Of a stretch of DNA of 64,000 bases, positions 15,009 through 24,069 are shown one piece after another (the stretch's first letter is position 1; every line of letters starts with the position of its first letter). Source of the stretch: Rhodococcus jostii NBRC 16295. GTDB lineage: Bacteria; Actinomycetota; Actinomycetes; Mycobacteriales; Mycobacteriaceae. The stretch lies in contig NZ_BCWY01000016.1 in the NCBI RefSeq assembly GCF_001894825.1, positions 62,001 to 126,000 of the forward strand. Direction: 5' to 3'. The notes below the pieces were generated by a model. The model had not been told where the DNA came from, ran no database searches, and was given only the letters and a program-made list of their open reading frames with translations. A program made the translations under genes and the position numbers.

Positions 15009-15632
15009 ATGCCTAAGATCGTCCTGCAGATGATGACGACACTCAACGGTCGCCTCGACGACCCCGCAGCGTGGATCCACGACGTCGTCGACGACCAGTA
15101 CCGCGAGATCGATCGAATCTATTCGACCTATGACACGGTGCTGGTCGGGCGCACCACCTACGAGGAGATGGCCGCCTACTGGCCCCGCGCGCTGTCCGAA
15201 CACGCGGGGACCGAAACCAACCAGGTCATGGCCGAACGAATGAACACCTACCGGAAGCTGGTCTTCTCTCGCTCCGGAGACCACCCGCCGACCGAATGGG
15301 CCAATACCGAACAGGTCATCGTGGCCACGGACGACGATCTGACGCGATATCTCGTGGACCTGAAGGCTCAGCCGGGCAAAGACATTCACCTGTCCGGCGG
15401 ATCGTCCTTCGCGCGATCGGTCCTCGCGCTGGGACTGGTGGACGAGTTCTATTTCTTCGTCTACCCGGTCATATCACCGGGCGTCTCCTCGTTCTCGGAG
15501 ATACCCGACCAGCGTGGCCTCGAACTGGTGGGCACCGAGTCGTACGGCAACGGGGTGGTCGAAGTGCACTACGTGCCCCGGGAAGGCGCGGACCCACCCC
15601 GGCCGAACAGCTTCACCGACCTGCTCGCATAA
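15009..15632 (+). CDS. RibD C-terminal / dihydrofolate-reductase-like protein
   Basis: 207 residues; KIVLQMMTTLNGRLDDP at the N-terminus, a TVLVGRTTYEEMAAYWP segment and HLSGGSSFARSVLALGLVDE typify the RibD C-terminal reductase family (NADPH-dependent, DHFR fold). It follows the AHSA1 gene by 14 bp with GGAGGAGG just upstream, so it is the third gene of that operon. These stand-alone proteins are not the riboflavin enzyme; their substrate is generally unknown. It converges on the urea-operon genes with only six bases between stops. Confidence 0.85.
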   Translation: MPKIVLQMMTTLNGRLDDPAAWIHDVVDDQYREIDRIYSTYDTVLVGRTTYEEMAAYWPRALSEHAGTETNQVMAERMNTYRKLVFSRSGDHPPTEWANTEQVIVATDDDLTRYLVDLKAQPGKDIHLSGGSSFARSVLALGLVDEFYFFVYPVISPGVSSFSEIPDQRGLELVGTESYGNGVVEVHYVPREGADPPRPNSFTDLLA

Positions 15633-15638
15633 CGCCGA

Positions 15639-17624
15639 TCAGCCCACCGTCGCGAACTCCCCTGCCTCCGACCATCGTTGCCGCTCGGCGGCGAAGGCGA
15701 CGGCCTGTCCGGCCCGGAAGTCCCCGATCGCTTCGGCATTCGCAGTGAGGAACTGCTGGTGTTCGGCGAGCGAGAACGTGCCGTCGGTGATGTCGACGCC
15801 GCCGCCACGGCCCGCCGCGACGTCGGATCGCAGGTCCATCAGCTCCTCCGGTTCGACCGGGTACCAGGAGATCCGGTCGAAGAACCGGAGCAGCCAGGGT
15901 GTGCCGTCCTCGAACGGTCCGGACTTCTCGGGGTGCCGGTGGTTCCACACCTGGGTGGTGCGGCCGACGAACTGGTAGCCGCCCGGACCTTCCATTCCGT
16001 AGATGCACAGATAGGCGCCGCCGATGCCCACCGCGTTCTCCGGCGTCCACGTGCGGGCGGGGTTGTACTTCGTCGTGACCAGCCGATGTCGGGGGTCGAG
16101 GGGTGACGCGACGGGTGCGCCGAGGTAGACGTCGCCGAGTCCGAGCACCATGTACTCCGCACCGAAGACGGTGTCGAACACATCGTCGACACTGCCGAGG
16201 CCGTTCATGCGGCGGATGAACTCGATGTTCCACGGGCACCACGGAGCGTCGGACCGGACACCGTGCATGTACCGCTGGATCGCCTCACGCGTCGAGGGGT
16301 CGTCCCACGACAGCGGCATCCGCACGGACCGGCTGGGCACCACGAGTTCGTTCGCCGCGGGCAGCGCGTCCTCGGCCTCGCCGAGCAGCCCCATGAGCGT
16401 GGGGATCGGCAGCACGTCGGGGTCGACCCGGACCTGCAGCGACCGGATGCCCGGTGTCAGGTCGAGCAGCCCGGCCGGCTTCTCGACCTCGAGACGCTGG
16501 TGCAGGGCGTGGGCGCGGGCCCGTAGTGCGAGGTCGAGGCTCATGTCGCCGTATTCGACGAGCACGTTGTCGTCGCCGGAGCGCCGGTATGTCACGGCGG
16601 TCTCGCCGTCGCGCCGGGCGATCACGCCGTCGTCGCGGTCTCCGGTGGTGGAGAAGACCGTCGAGTGCGCCGCCCGCCGCGCGGGCCCCAGCGCACGCGG
16701 GGACGCGGCCCGGTCGGCCCGGATCGGCACGAAGCGAATCGTGTTGCCGGGGGCCAGTTGTCCGAGCTTCCAGCGTTCCGCGGAGACGACGGTGACAGGG
16801 CACACGAACCCACCGAGGCTCGGTCCGTCCGGGCCCAGGAGAATCGGTGTGTCTCCCGTGAAGTCGAGGGCTCCGACCGAGTAGGCGTTGTCGTGGATGT
16901 TGGACGGGTGCAGTCCCGCCTCGCCGCCGTCCGTACGCGCCCAGTCGGGCTTGGGCCCGATCAACCGCACCCCGGTGCGATCCGAATTGAAATGCACCTC
17001 GTAGTCGGTCCCGTACAGCGTGTCGATGTCGGCGCGGGTGAAGAACTCGGGTGCGCCGTGCGGTCCCTCGGTGACCGCAATCTCCCATCGACTGCAGAGG
17101 GCGGGAACGTGTTCGGCCGGAACCGCGGCCGGGCTGCCACTGCCCGGTTCGCCGACCCCGAGCACGTCACCCTGCCGCAGCGTGCGCCCCTCGTGACCGC
17201 CGAACTTGCCGAGGGTGAACGTCGACGCGCTACCGAGGAACCCCTCGACGTCGAGACCGCCCTGGACGAGGACGTAGATGCGCAGACCGGGTCCGGCGAC
17301 CGCCCCGACGTCGAGGACTCCGCCGGCCGGAACCCGCACCGGACGCCACTGCGCCTGCAGCACCCCGTCGACGGTGACCGGTACGGGCGCCCCCGTCACA
17401 CAGACCAGCGTGTCCTCGTCGAATTGCAACGCGGGACCGGACATGGCGCACTCGATTCCGGCGACGCCCTCGGCGTTTCCGAGTGCGGTGTTGCCGAGCC
17501 GGAACGACAGGTCGTCCATGGGTCCTGACGGCGGCACACCGACGTGCCAGTACCCGATCCGTCCAGGGTAGTCCTGGACGGTGGTGAGCATGCCGGGCCG
17601 GAGAACGGTGATCTTGGCGCTCAT
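15639..17624 (-). CDS. Carboxyltransferase-only urea carboxylase homologue (AHS2-AHS1 fusion)
   Basis: 661 residues. The N-terminal half ([20 protein letters not shown] and on) is the AHS2/KipA-PxpC domain; the C-terminal half (about 330-640, [16 protein letters not shown] to [15 protein letters not shown]) is the AHS1/KipI-PxpB domain. This is the carboxyltransferase portion of urea (or guanidine) carboxylase. The N-terminal biotin carboxylase and the C-terminal biotinyl domain of the full enzyme of about 1200 residues are both absent. It starts at ATG 17624, overlapping the DUF1989 stop (ATGA), as the last gene of the permease-UAAP operon. It may work with a separate biotin carboxylase or act as a 5-oxoprolinase-like or other amidase. 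Confidence 0.85.
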   Translation of the reverse strand: MSAKITVLRPGMLTTVQDYPGRIGYWHVGVPPSGPMDDLSFRLGNTALGNAEGVAGIECAMSGPALQFDEDTLVCVTGAPVPVTVDGVLQAQWRPVRVPAGGVLDVGAVAGPGLRIYVLVQGGLDVEGFLGSASTFTLGKFGGHEGRTLRQGDVLGVGEPGSGSPAAVPAEHVPALCSRWEIAVTEGPHGAPEFFTRADIDTLYGTDYEVHFNSDRTGVRLIGPKPDWARTDGGEAGLHPSNIHDNAYSVGALDFTGDTPILLGPDGPSLGGFVCPVTVVSAERWKLGQLAPGNTIRFVPIRADRAASPRALGPARRAAHSTVFSTTGDRDDGVIARRDGETAVTYRRSGDDNVLVEYGDMSLDLALRARAHALHQRLEVEKPAGLLDLTPGIRSLQVRVDPDVLPIPTLMGLLGEAEDALPAANELVVPSRSVRMPLSWDDPSTREAIQRYMHGVRSDAPWCPWNIEFIRRMNGLGSVDDVFDTVFGAEYMVLGLGDVYLGAPVASPLDPRHRLVTTKYNPARTWTPENAVGIGGAYLCIYGMEGPGGYQFVGRTTQVWNHRHPEKSGPFEDGTPWLLRFFDRISWYPVEPEELMDLRSDVAAGRGGGVDITDGTFSLAEHQQFLTANAEAIGDFRAGQAVAFAAERQRWSEAGEFATVG

Positions 17625-18277
17625 GCCGATGCTCCCGTCGGCCGGGTCACGATCATCCGGACCGGGGTCGGATCGAAACCGTTGCAGGGGTTGTTGATCT
17701 GCGGGCAATTGGACACCAGTACCAGAACATCCCGCTCCGCGCGGAGTGCCAGGCGACGGCCGGGTGCGGACAGTCCGTCGACGATTCCGAGGGTGCCGTC
17801 GGCGTCGACGGGAACGTTCATGAAGAAGTTGATGTTCGACACCAGATCCCGCTTCCCGATCCCCCATCGGGCCCCTTCCGCCAGGAAGTTCTCGACGCAC
17901 GCGTGCTGGTGTTTGGTGTGGTGGCCGTATCGGAGGGTGTTGGACTCCTGCGAACAGGCGCCTCCCACCGTGTCGTGGGAGCCGACCTCGTCGGCCACGA
18001 GTGTCATCAGCGCGTCGTGATCGTCGGTTCGCAGAACGCTTCCCGTCGTCAGGAACAGATTTCGCTGCGCCGACACGGTCGCCGCGGCCGAGTACCGGTG
18101 CCGGTGCTCGTCGGCCGCGTAGATCAGAGTGTCCACGGCCTGGTTGCCGCACAGATCCACGATGGTCAGGACGTCACCGGCCTCGACCACGGCGGACCAG
18201 GGCCCCCGGGCGCCGACTTCCTCGTCCAGGATCACCGTTCCCGGTACCAGCGGTGCGGTCTCGATGGTGGTGGTCAT
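17621..18277 (-). CDS. Urea carboxylase-associated protein 2 (DUF1989)
   Basis: 218 residues of the DUF1989/UAAP2 family, found beside urea carboxylase and allophanate hydrolase genes; members are thought to take part in carboxylated urea or guanidine metabolism. Recognisable parts are [20 protein letters not shown] near residue 30 and the Cys-containing [20 protein letters not shown] around 125-145, whose Cys/His residues could hold a metal. It overlaps both neighbours by four bases (ATGA at 18277 and at 17624), so the four genes form one tightly coupled unit. The upstream open frame to 18391 is not used. Confidence 0.85.
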   Translation of the reverse strand: MTTTIETAPLVPGTVILDEEVGARGPWSAVVEAGDVLTIVDLCGNQAVDTLIYAADEHRHRYSAAATVSAQRNLFLTTGSVLRTDDHDALMTLVADEVGSHDTVGGACSQESNTLRYGHHTKHQHACVENFLAEGARWGIGKRDLVSNINFFMNVPVDADGTLGIVDGLSAPGRRLALRAERDVLVLVSNCPQINNPCNGFDPTPVRMIVTRPTGASA

Positions 18278-19119
18278 GCCTGCTCCCGTCCCTGGAACTG
18301 CATGGCAGCCCAGACGTCTTCGGTGTTGAGAAAGGCGCGTCGGTACTCCGGGTCGGCGTCGACCGGCACGGTGACTGCCTCCCCGGTCCACGCGAGCACT
18401 TCGAGCGCGGTGGTGTCGTAGGTCGGCGACGGATCGAGCGGATGCGCCGTGTTGGCGATCAGGACGATCACCGGGAGGTGGATCAGCAGGTCGACCGCGG
18501 TGTCCGCGCCGGCCGATCCGATGCTGCTCAGCGCCCCGTCCGCACCGACCCGCACCCCGTGGAAGAACGACAGCGACGGCGGGAGGTCGCGCCGCTCGAG
18601 GCCGTGCTTCGCGGCGGCCACGGTGAAGAGCTCACGACCGGCCGGGGAAGGCGAATGCAGCCTGCCGTCGCCGTATTTCGCGGTGTTCGACGCGAGCGAC
18701 GTGGTGCCGCAGAGGGCGTCGTGGTGCCCGGACCCGTCCGACACAACGGTCGCGAGCACGCGACCCTGGTCGGAGAGCAGCGGATGTCCCGCCCCGATAT
18801 ACGCCTGCCACGGCACCTTGACGGTGTCGGCGACGTTCAACCGCTCCCACGGCGCGTCCGCCCGGTACAGCAGCAGGTGTGCGCAGGCTCGGCCGTCGAC
18901 GTCGCGCAGTCGCAGTCGCGTTCCGCGGGCCAGCACCTTCGTGGCGTACCGGCCGCCGGGGACCGTCTCGGCCCACGTGAGCAGTGCCGGATCGATACCG
19001 GACGGCGGCGTCGGCCAGGCCGACGCCGGGACCACCGGCATCGAGTCGGTGATCACTCCCGACTGGGCACGCGCGTGTTCCCTCGCGGCGCTGGTGGTCG
19101 AGGTGTCCACTGAGGTCAT
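18274..19119 (-). CDS. Urea carboxylase-associated protein 1 (DUF1989)
   Basis: 281 residues, paralogous to the next gene (DUF1989/UAAP1). It shows VPGGRYATKVLARGTRLRLR, then DGRACAHLLLYRAD and the Cys motif ALCGTTSLASNTAKYGDGR in the same order as UAAP2. Start ATG 19119 lies one base from the permease stop. The UAAP1-UAAP2 pair is diagnostic for urea/guanidine carboxylase loci. In the two-paralogue systems they probably act as a complex; this is inference from their constant pairing. Confidence 0.85.
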   Translation of the reverse strand: MTSVDTSTTSAAREHARAQSGVITDSMPVVPASAWPTPPSGIDPALLTWAETVPGGRYATKVLARGTRLRLRDVDGRACAHLLLYRADAPWERLNVADTVKVPWQAYIGAGHPLLSDQGRVLATVVSDGSGHHDALCGTTSLASNTAKYGDGRLHSPSPAGRELFTVAAAKHGLERRDLPPSLSFFHGVRVGADGALSSIGSAGADTAVDLLIHLPVIVLIANTAHPLDPSPTYDTTALEVLAWTGEAVTVPVDADPEYRRAFLNTEDVWAAMQFQGREQA

Positions 19120-19120
19120 G

Positions 19121-20692
19121 TCAGGCTCCGATCGTGACGGGGTTGGGGGTCGTGCGGCCGCGCGGGAAGCACGCGATTCCGAGCGCGACGACCGCGGCGA
19201 CGGTGACGGGGGCGGCCCACCGCAGGAGGGGGTAGTCGCCGCTGGGGTCGAAGATCTCCGCTCGCGGCCAGGACAGGTTGACGACCATCAGCGCCCCGTA
19301 GCCGACCGCGAGGATGTTGACGGGGAGTCCGAACCGACCGAGCGAGAACAGCTTCCGTCCGTCAGCGTCGACCTGAGGTCCGCCGTGCGGCCAGCCCTTC
19401 AGCCTCCGCAGCAGGAGCGGCACCGTGACCATCAGGTATGCGAGGTAGATCAGGATGATGCAGACGCTCGAGAGGGTCGCGAAGATCGCGGAGTTCCCGA
19501 CGTTGACGGCGAGGATGCCGATGCAGACGACCCCGATCAGGACGGACGGCGCGATGGGGGTTCCGGTGCGGGTGTTCACCTTCGACAGGAGATGCGAGGC
19601 GGGCAGGCGTCCGTCGCGGGCCATCGAGAACACCAGCCGGGACGCCGCCGTCTGGATGGCGAGCGTGCAGACGAACACGGCGATCGCGACGTCGACGAGA
19701 AGGAGCGTGCCCCACGGGGAGCTGAGGATCGACGAGAGCACGTACGGCAGACCTTCGGTGGCGAGGCGCCCGTCGGTCAGGCTCGGTGCGGCCATGAGTG
19801 CACCGATGATCATCAGCCCGCCGCCCAGCGCCGACACGGAGAGCGCGAGGCGGATCGTGCGCGGCGCCACCCGGCGCGGGTTCCTCGTCTCCTCGGCCAG
19901 TTCGCCGGCGGAACCGAACCCGACCATCACGTAGGCCGCCATCAACCCCGAGACGATCCACGCCCAGCCGTATCCGGGTGATGCTCCGGCGGTGCCGGTG
20001 TCGAACACGACCTGCGGCCCGCGCTGGGCGTGCGTGAAGAACATGCCGATCACCGCGATGACGCCGATGATCTCGCAGGTGACGCCGATGTTGTTGATCC
20101 TGGACATCCAGTTGACGCCGATGGAGTTGATGAACGTCGTCAGCACGAGGAGGACGGAGCCCAGCAGTACCGCGTTGGCGGCGCCGCTCGCGGACGTCAA
20201 TGTGCTGTCCTCGCCGATGATCTGGAATCCGCTCCACACGTTGGGAAGCACGACCTGCAGGGCGATGGCCGCGGCGGAGGCCGTCACCATCTGCGCGAGG
20301 ATCATGAACCACCCGGCGAACCAGCCGACGATCTCACCGCCCATCCGGCGTGACCACTGGTAGATCGCGCCGGAGATCGGGTAGCGAGCAGCCAGCTCGG
20401 CGAAGTTGAGCGCCACCATGAACTGGCCGACGAACACGACGGGCCACGTCCAGAAGAACGCCGGTCCGGCGAAACCGAATCCGAGCCCGAACAGCTGGAA
20501 GATCGTAGTGAGGATGGAGACGAACGAGAACCCGGCGGCGAACGAGGCGAACTTACCCAGCGAACGGTGAAGTTGCTGCTCGTAGCCGAATTCGCCGAGG
20601 TCGCCCGTGTCGTCGCCGCCGGCCCCACCGGACGGGCGGGGAGGTGCGGCCGGCGCGGACAGCACTTGCGCAGTCCTTGTGGGTGTACTCAA
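19121..20692 (-). CDS. APC-family permease of the urea/amide operon
   Basis: Amino acid-polyamine-organocation transporter, about 523 residues with some twelve hydrophobic segments. Family signatures include FGYEQQLHRSLGKFASFAAG before the first helix, AARYPISGAIYQWSRRMGG, and GSAGELAEETRNPRRVAPRT in the middle. I chose TTG 20692 because GAAGGAG lies seven bases upstream; GTG 20665 also has a usable site. It heads the operon permease-UAAP1-UAAP2-carboxyltransferase, so its likely cargo is the small nitrogen compound the operon handles (urea derivative, guanidine or an amino acid). The direct substrate is unknown. Confidence 0.85.
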   Translation of the reverse strand: MSTPTRTAQVLSAPAAPPRPSGGAGGDDTGDLGEFGYEQQLHRSLGKFASFAAGFSFVSILTTIFQLFGLGFGFAGPAFFWTWPVVFVGQFMVALNFAELAARYPISGAIYQWSRRMGGEIVGWFAGWFMILAQMVTASAAAIALQVVLPNVWSGFQIIGEDSTLTSASGAANAVLLGSVLLVLTTFINSIGVNWMSRINNIGVTCEIIGVIAVIGMFFTHAQRGPQVVFDTGTAGASPGYGWAWIVSGLMAAYVMVGFGSAGELAEETRNPRRVAPRTIRLALSVSALGGGLMIIGALMAAPSLTDGRLATEGLPYVLSSILSSPWGTLLLVDVAIAVFVCTLAIQTAASRLVFSMARDGRLPASHLLSKVNTRTGTPIAPSVLIGVVCIGILAVNVGNSAIFATLSSVCIILIYLAYLMVTVPLLLRRLKGWPHGGPQVDADGRKLFSLGRFGLPVNILAVGYGALMVVNLSWPRAEIFDPSGDYPLLRWAAPVTVAAVVALGIACFPRGRTTPNPVTIGA

Positions 20693-20717
20693 GGGCTTAC
20701 TCCTTCGGCGAGAGCAA

Positions 20718-20733
20718 TATCTGTCGCTCGATA
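20718..20733. promoter_or_regulatory. Candidate operator of the divergent urea/TetR region
   Basis: TATCTGTCGCTCGATA has TATC/GATA arms around an 8-bp centre, 25 bp upstream of the permease start and between the divergent permease and TetR genes. A perfect GTATAC also lies at 20771-20776. The first is a reasonable site for the adjacent TetR protein. Confidence 0.4.
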
Positions 20734-20886
20734 GTTTTCTCGGGGAGAGGCCTCGGTGGGTGACGCCCGCGTATACAGATCGCGGCCGGTCGTAACAGCA
20801 TCGTTGCCTACGTTTCGGGGGCGTGACGAAACCCTCACGGCGGGTGGCCACCGTCGATCCTGGACGTCACCTGACATCATGGAGCG

Positions 20887-21594
20887 GTGACCACAGGGCC
20901 GGGACGACCCCGACTGACCAGTCAGCGCAGACCGGGGCAGAGCACTCCCGAGGAGATCCTCGACGCCGCCGGAGAGCTGTTCACCACCAAGGGTTTCGCA
21001 GCCACGTCGACCCGGCAGATCGCCGAGATGGTCGGCATCAGGCAGGCGTCTCTGTACCACCACTTCCCCAACAAGGAAGAGATCCTGGCAGCGCTCCTCG
21101 AGGAGACCGTCTCCCCCGCGCTGGCCGCCGCCGACCGGATCTGCGGCGCCCCCGAGCCCGCCACCGTGCGCTTGCACGCACTGGCCACCTTCGACGTCAC
21201 CCAGCTCACCACCACCAAGTGGAATCTCGGTGCGCTGTATCTCCTCCCGGAGCTGCTGACCGACCGATTCGAGCCGTTCCGCACCCAGCGCACGCTGCTG
21301 CGTGGGCACTATCGACAGCTCGCGGACCTCGCGCTCACCGAGATCGCCGACGGCTCCGGCAACGCCTCCCCTGTCCTAGCCGACCTGCCGTTCCGAATCG
21401 TCGAGAGCGCCATCGCAACCCGCGCCGACATCGAACGCGGCCTGCTTCCAGGACCCGAGAACGAGGGTGCCGCCGGACTCCTCGCCGACACGTGCCTCCG
21501 CGCCCTCGGATGGACGAAGCCGATGGACGATATCCGGTCGAAGTCGCGGACACTCCTCGCCGAGACGGCGACCGGAACACCCCGTCACCTCTAG
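20887..21594 (+). CDS. TetR-family regulator, divergent from the urea operon
   Basis: 235 residues; N-terminal TetR HTH at 20-65 (EEILDAAGELFTTKGFAATS, then TRQIAEMVGIRQASLYHHFPNK). The C-terminal ligand domain is not recognisable by eye. It starts at GTG 20887 and is divergent from the permease, 194 bp away, so it is the likely repressor of the urea-associated operon. TetR regulators are not the usual choice for urea carboxylase loci, which makes this local pairing informative. Effector unknown. Confidence 0.87.
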   Translation: MTTGPGRPRLTSQRRPGQSTPEEILDAAGELFTTKGFAATSTRQIAEMVGIRQASLYHHFPNKEEILAALLEETVSPALAAADRICGAPEPATVRLHALATFDVTQLTTTKWNLGALYLLPELLTDRFEPFRTQRTLLRGHYRQLADLALTEIADGSGNASPVLADLPFRIVESAIATRADIERGLLPGPENEGAAGLLADTCLRALGWTKPMDDIRSKSRTLLAETATGTPRHL

Positions 21595-21653
21595 CCGTAC
21601 ACGTCGGTCCCGTGAGATAAAGTCTGGCGAACGCTTATCACTGGGGGGTTATC

Positions 21654-22037
21654 TTGAGCGATGTCTTTGTCGTCACGGACGGCATCAGGAATTACAGCGC
21701 CACCGCAGCGCAGGCCGCCGAACAGATCAGCAGCGCCGCCGCGCTCGATCTCGGAACAAATCTCGCGGCACTGGCACCCGTGTTCGGTCCGATCGGCGCC
21801 GACTTTCTCGCGTCCTTCGCTGCCGCACAGGCGAATCACGCCAAGTCGGTCGCCGAACTCGCAACCCACTACGCGCAGACCGCACTCGCCGCCCACACCA
21901 CCGCGGAGTCCTACGACTCCGTCGACGGCTCCACCGGCGCCGCGCTCGGCACTGTCGGCGAGGGAATCCGAGCCGCCCTCGGCACTGTCGGCGAGGTAAT
22001 CGGTACTGTCGGCGAGGGAATCGGAGGGCAAGCATGA
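21654..22037 (+). CDS. EspC-like ESX-1 secretion-associated protein
   Basis: 127 residues, start TTG 21654 with GGGGGG a few bases upstream. The helical N-terminal part (VTDGIRNYSATAAQAAEQIS and FGPIGADFLASFAAAQANHA) fits the EspC/ESX-1 secretion-associated family (PF10824), alpha-helical hairpins exported by type VII systems. The C-terminus holds three degenerate copies of GTVGE[GV]I. Its stop overlaps the next gene (ATGA at 22034), so they are a coupled pair, possibly a secreted heterodimer. No ESX secretion machinery is in this window. Assignment is by pattern and composition. Confidence 0.7.
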   Translation: MSDVFVVTDGIRNYSATAAQAAEQISSAAALDLGTNLAALAPVFGPIGADFLASFAAAQANHAKSVAELATHYAQTALAAHTTAESYDSVDGSTGAALGTVGEGIRAALGTVGEVIGTVGEGIGGQA

Positions 22038-23422
22038 CGGCCGCCGGAACTCCCGCAGAACACGGAACGATCCTCGATCTGATCCAGGGATCCCCCGTCG
22101 GCGACGCCCTCGACACACCACTGCCGAGCACACCGCTCGAGGCCCTGCAGAACTTGCCGCTCGGTCCGTTGCTCGACGCGCCGCTCGGTGACCTGCCGCC
22201 GCTGCCGGCGCTGCCGGCCCTGCCGCCGAACCCGGTCGATGCGCTGCTGCAGGGTCAGGCTCTACCCGGACTGCCGGGTGTGGACGAACTGTTCAAGCCG
22301 CTCACCGACCTCGCCGGGAGTTTCGGCACCGGTACGTTCGGCTCGTTCGATCCGACGGCCCTTCTCGACATGTCCTCGGGCATGATCGATCAGGCGATGT
22401 CGATGAGCATGGCGGGGCTGAAGGTGCTCGACCAGATCTGGCAGAGCCAGGCAGCGCAGGCGGCGCAGTCCCAGGGCCTGCAGGCGCAGTCGAGTGGTAC
22501 GGAACTGAGTGAACGCGGCACGGCGATCTCCGGCACCACGCAGACCGCCGCCGCGTCAGTGGCGCGGGGCAACGCGAATCTCATGACGATCTCGGAGTCG
22601 TTCGCGGCCACCGCGGTCGCCGCCGCCCCGATGGTGATGACCCCACCCGGGCAGGCGATGCTCCTCGCGTCCGCCGCCGAGCACATCAAGGCGGCCATCG
22701 GGGTGGTGACGCAGACGCGCACCGAACTGAACGAGCAGACCCTCACGATGAACGGTCTCGCCGCGCCTGTTCCGGTACCGCCGCCTCCGGCGCCCGGAGC
22801 CGTGGCGGGGGCCGCCCCGACGTCTCCGTTCGCCCTCGCGTCGACCGTGATCGAGGAGGTGGGCAAGCCGATGATCTCCGCCGTCACCGACAGCGTCGGC
22901 GACCTGGTGTCGGCGAGCACCCAGGCGGCGAGCGTCTCGTCGGGCGACCTGCCCGCGGACACCGTCGCAGCGAAATCCGGTGTGACCTCCGCCCACGGGG
23001 GCGCGGGCGGGGTCCCCGGCGCGGTGGGAATCGCCGGCGGTGCGGGCATCGGCATGTACGGCGGCGGCGCAGGCGGAAGCGCTTCCGCGAGTGGCGGTTC
23101 CGCGGGAGTCGGCCCCGTGCCGCGCGGAACGGTCGGCGGAGCAGTCGTTCCCCCGGCGGTACCCGGCGGCGCCACGTCGACTGCCTCCGCTCCCACACCC
23201 GCACAGCCCCTGCCACCCGGCGGCGCCATGGGCGGCATGGGCGGCGCCGGCATGGCTGGTGCCGGACGCGGGGGCGACGAGCAGCTGAGCGGCCGGACCA
23301 CACCGAGCTACCTCGTCAACGCCGGCGAGAACAACGCGTTCGTCGGCAATCTCCCGATGGTCGCACCCGCCGTGATCGGTGGCGACGAACTCGACGACAC
23401 CGCGTTCGGCGATCGGAGCTGA
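22034..23422 (+). CDS. Pro/Gly-rich protein coupled to the EspC-like gene
   Basis: 462 residues, ATG 22034 in an ATGA overlap. Three regions: a Leu/Pro-rich N-terminus (LPPLPALPALPPN around residue 60), a helical centre (about 110-245) with heptad-like Gln/Ala/Ser stretches, then a long low-complexity Gly/Ala/Pro tail (about 310-430) and a short acidic end. No membrane helix or signal peptide is obvious. The layout, and coupling to an EspC-like protein, resemble type VII secreted substrates such as PPE-like or EspB-like proteins, but I see no WxG or PPE signature. Called as a putative secretion partner, function unknown. Confidence 0.65.
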   Translation: MTAAGTPAEHGTILDLIQGSPVGDALDTPLPSTPLEALQNLPLGPLLDAPLGDLPPLPALPALPPNPVDALLQGQALPGLPGVDELFKPLTDLAGSFGTGTFGSFDPTALLDMSSGMIDQAMSMSMAGLKVLDQIWQSQAAQAAQSQGLQAQSSGTELSERGTAISGTTQTAAASVARGNANLMTISESFAATAVAAAPMVMTPPGQAMLLASAAEHIKAAIGVVTQTRTELNEQTLTMNGLAAPVPVPPPPAPGAVAGAAPTSPFALASTVIEEVGKPMISAVTDSVGDLVSASTQAASVSSGDLPADTVAAKSGVTSAHGGAGGVPGAVGIAGGAGIGMYGGGAGGSASASGGSAGVGPVPRGTVGGAVVPPAVPGGATSTASAPTPAQPLPPGGAMGGMGGAGMAGAGRGGDEQLSGRTTPSYLVNAGENNAFVGNLPMVAPAVIGGDELDDTAFGDRS

Positions 23423-23436
23423 CCACTCGGTCGAGC

Positions 23437-24069
23437 TCAGTCGATGAGTGCAGCCACCTCATGATCGGTGAGCGTGGTGGTGGGTACGCGGCCTTCCGCA
23501 CGCACCAGTTCCACGGCCCGGAACAGGGGGCGTTCGGACAACCCCGCGCCCCGCGCCTCGCCGCGTAACTGCTCGATGAGCACCGACGCAATCGCGGCGG
23601 CCGGTACCAGTTCACTCGTGGTCAGGGCGTCGGCCAGTCTGCGGAGCCCCAGCACCTCGAGTTCACGACCGCCGTCGGTCGTGTAGAGGGCGAGCGGAAC
23701 CGCGAGGGCGCCGTCCGGATCCGTGATCCGGACGCTCACCTCGCTCACCCGCGCCGAACGCACCACCAGTTCGGCCGCGACCGCCCGCGTGACGTCGACG
23801 TGCCGGCTGCGCAGTCCCCCCGTCGACCGGATCCGCCCGTTCTGCAGCGTGACACGACGGCGCAAGGTGAGGAGGGCGGACGCGGCGGTCGGGACCGCGA
23901 TCACGGCCCCGACCGTCACACCGATCCACACCGATGCGAAGAATCCGACGATGACGCCGACCACCACACCGATCAGCACGGCGATCGCCGCAACCCGCTT
24001 GAGCCGCGGTGCGATCAACTCGATCGGAACGAGGTCGAGTGATACCGGCGGCGTGTCGTCAGGCGCCAA
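23437..24069 (-). CDS. Small membrane protein downstream of hisS
   Basis: 210 residues from TTG 24069, which has GGAG six bases upstream and overlaps the last codons of hisS by 11 bases. Residues about 20-60 contain two hydrophobic helices ([19 protein letters not shown] and the following [13 protein letters not shown]). The rest is a soluble beta-rich part with a [20 protein letters not shown] segment. It resembles no family I can name. Its place directly after hisS implies cotranscription. The stop lies 14 bp from the convergent Pro/Gly-rich gene. Confidence 0.65.
   Translation of the reverse strand: MAPDDTPPVSLDLVPIELIAPRLKRVAAIAVLIGVVVGVIVGFFASVWIGVTVGAVIAVPTAASALLTLRRRVTLQNGRIRSTGGLRSRHVDVTRAVAAELVVRSARVSEVSVRITDPDGALAVPLALYTTDGGRELEVLGLRRLADALTTSELVPAAAIASVLIEQLRGEARGAGLSERPLFRAVELVRAEGRVPTTTLTDHEVAALID

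Noticed and set aside
20693..20886. Guanidine (ykkC-type) riboswitch before the urea operon
   Set aside because: None of the conserved sequence blocks is visible; palindromes fit a TetR site better.
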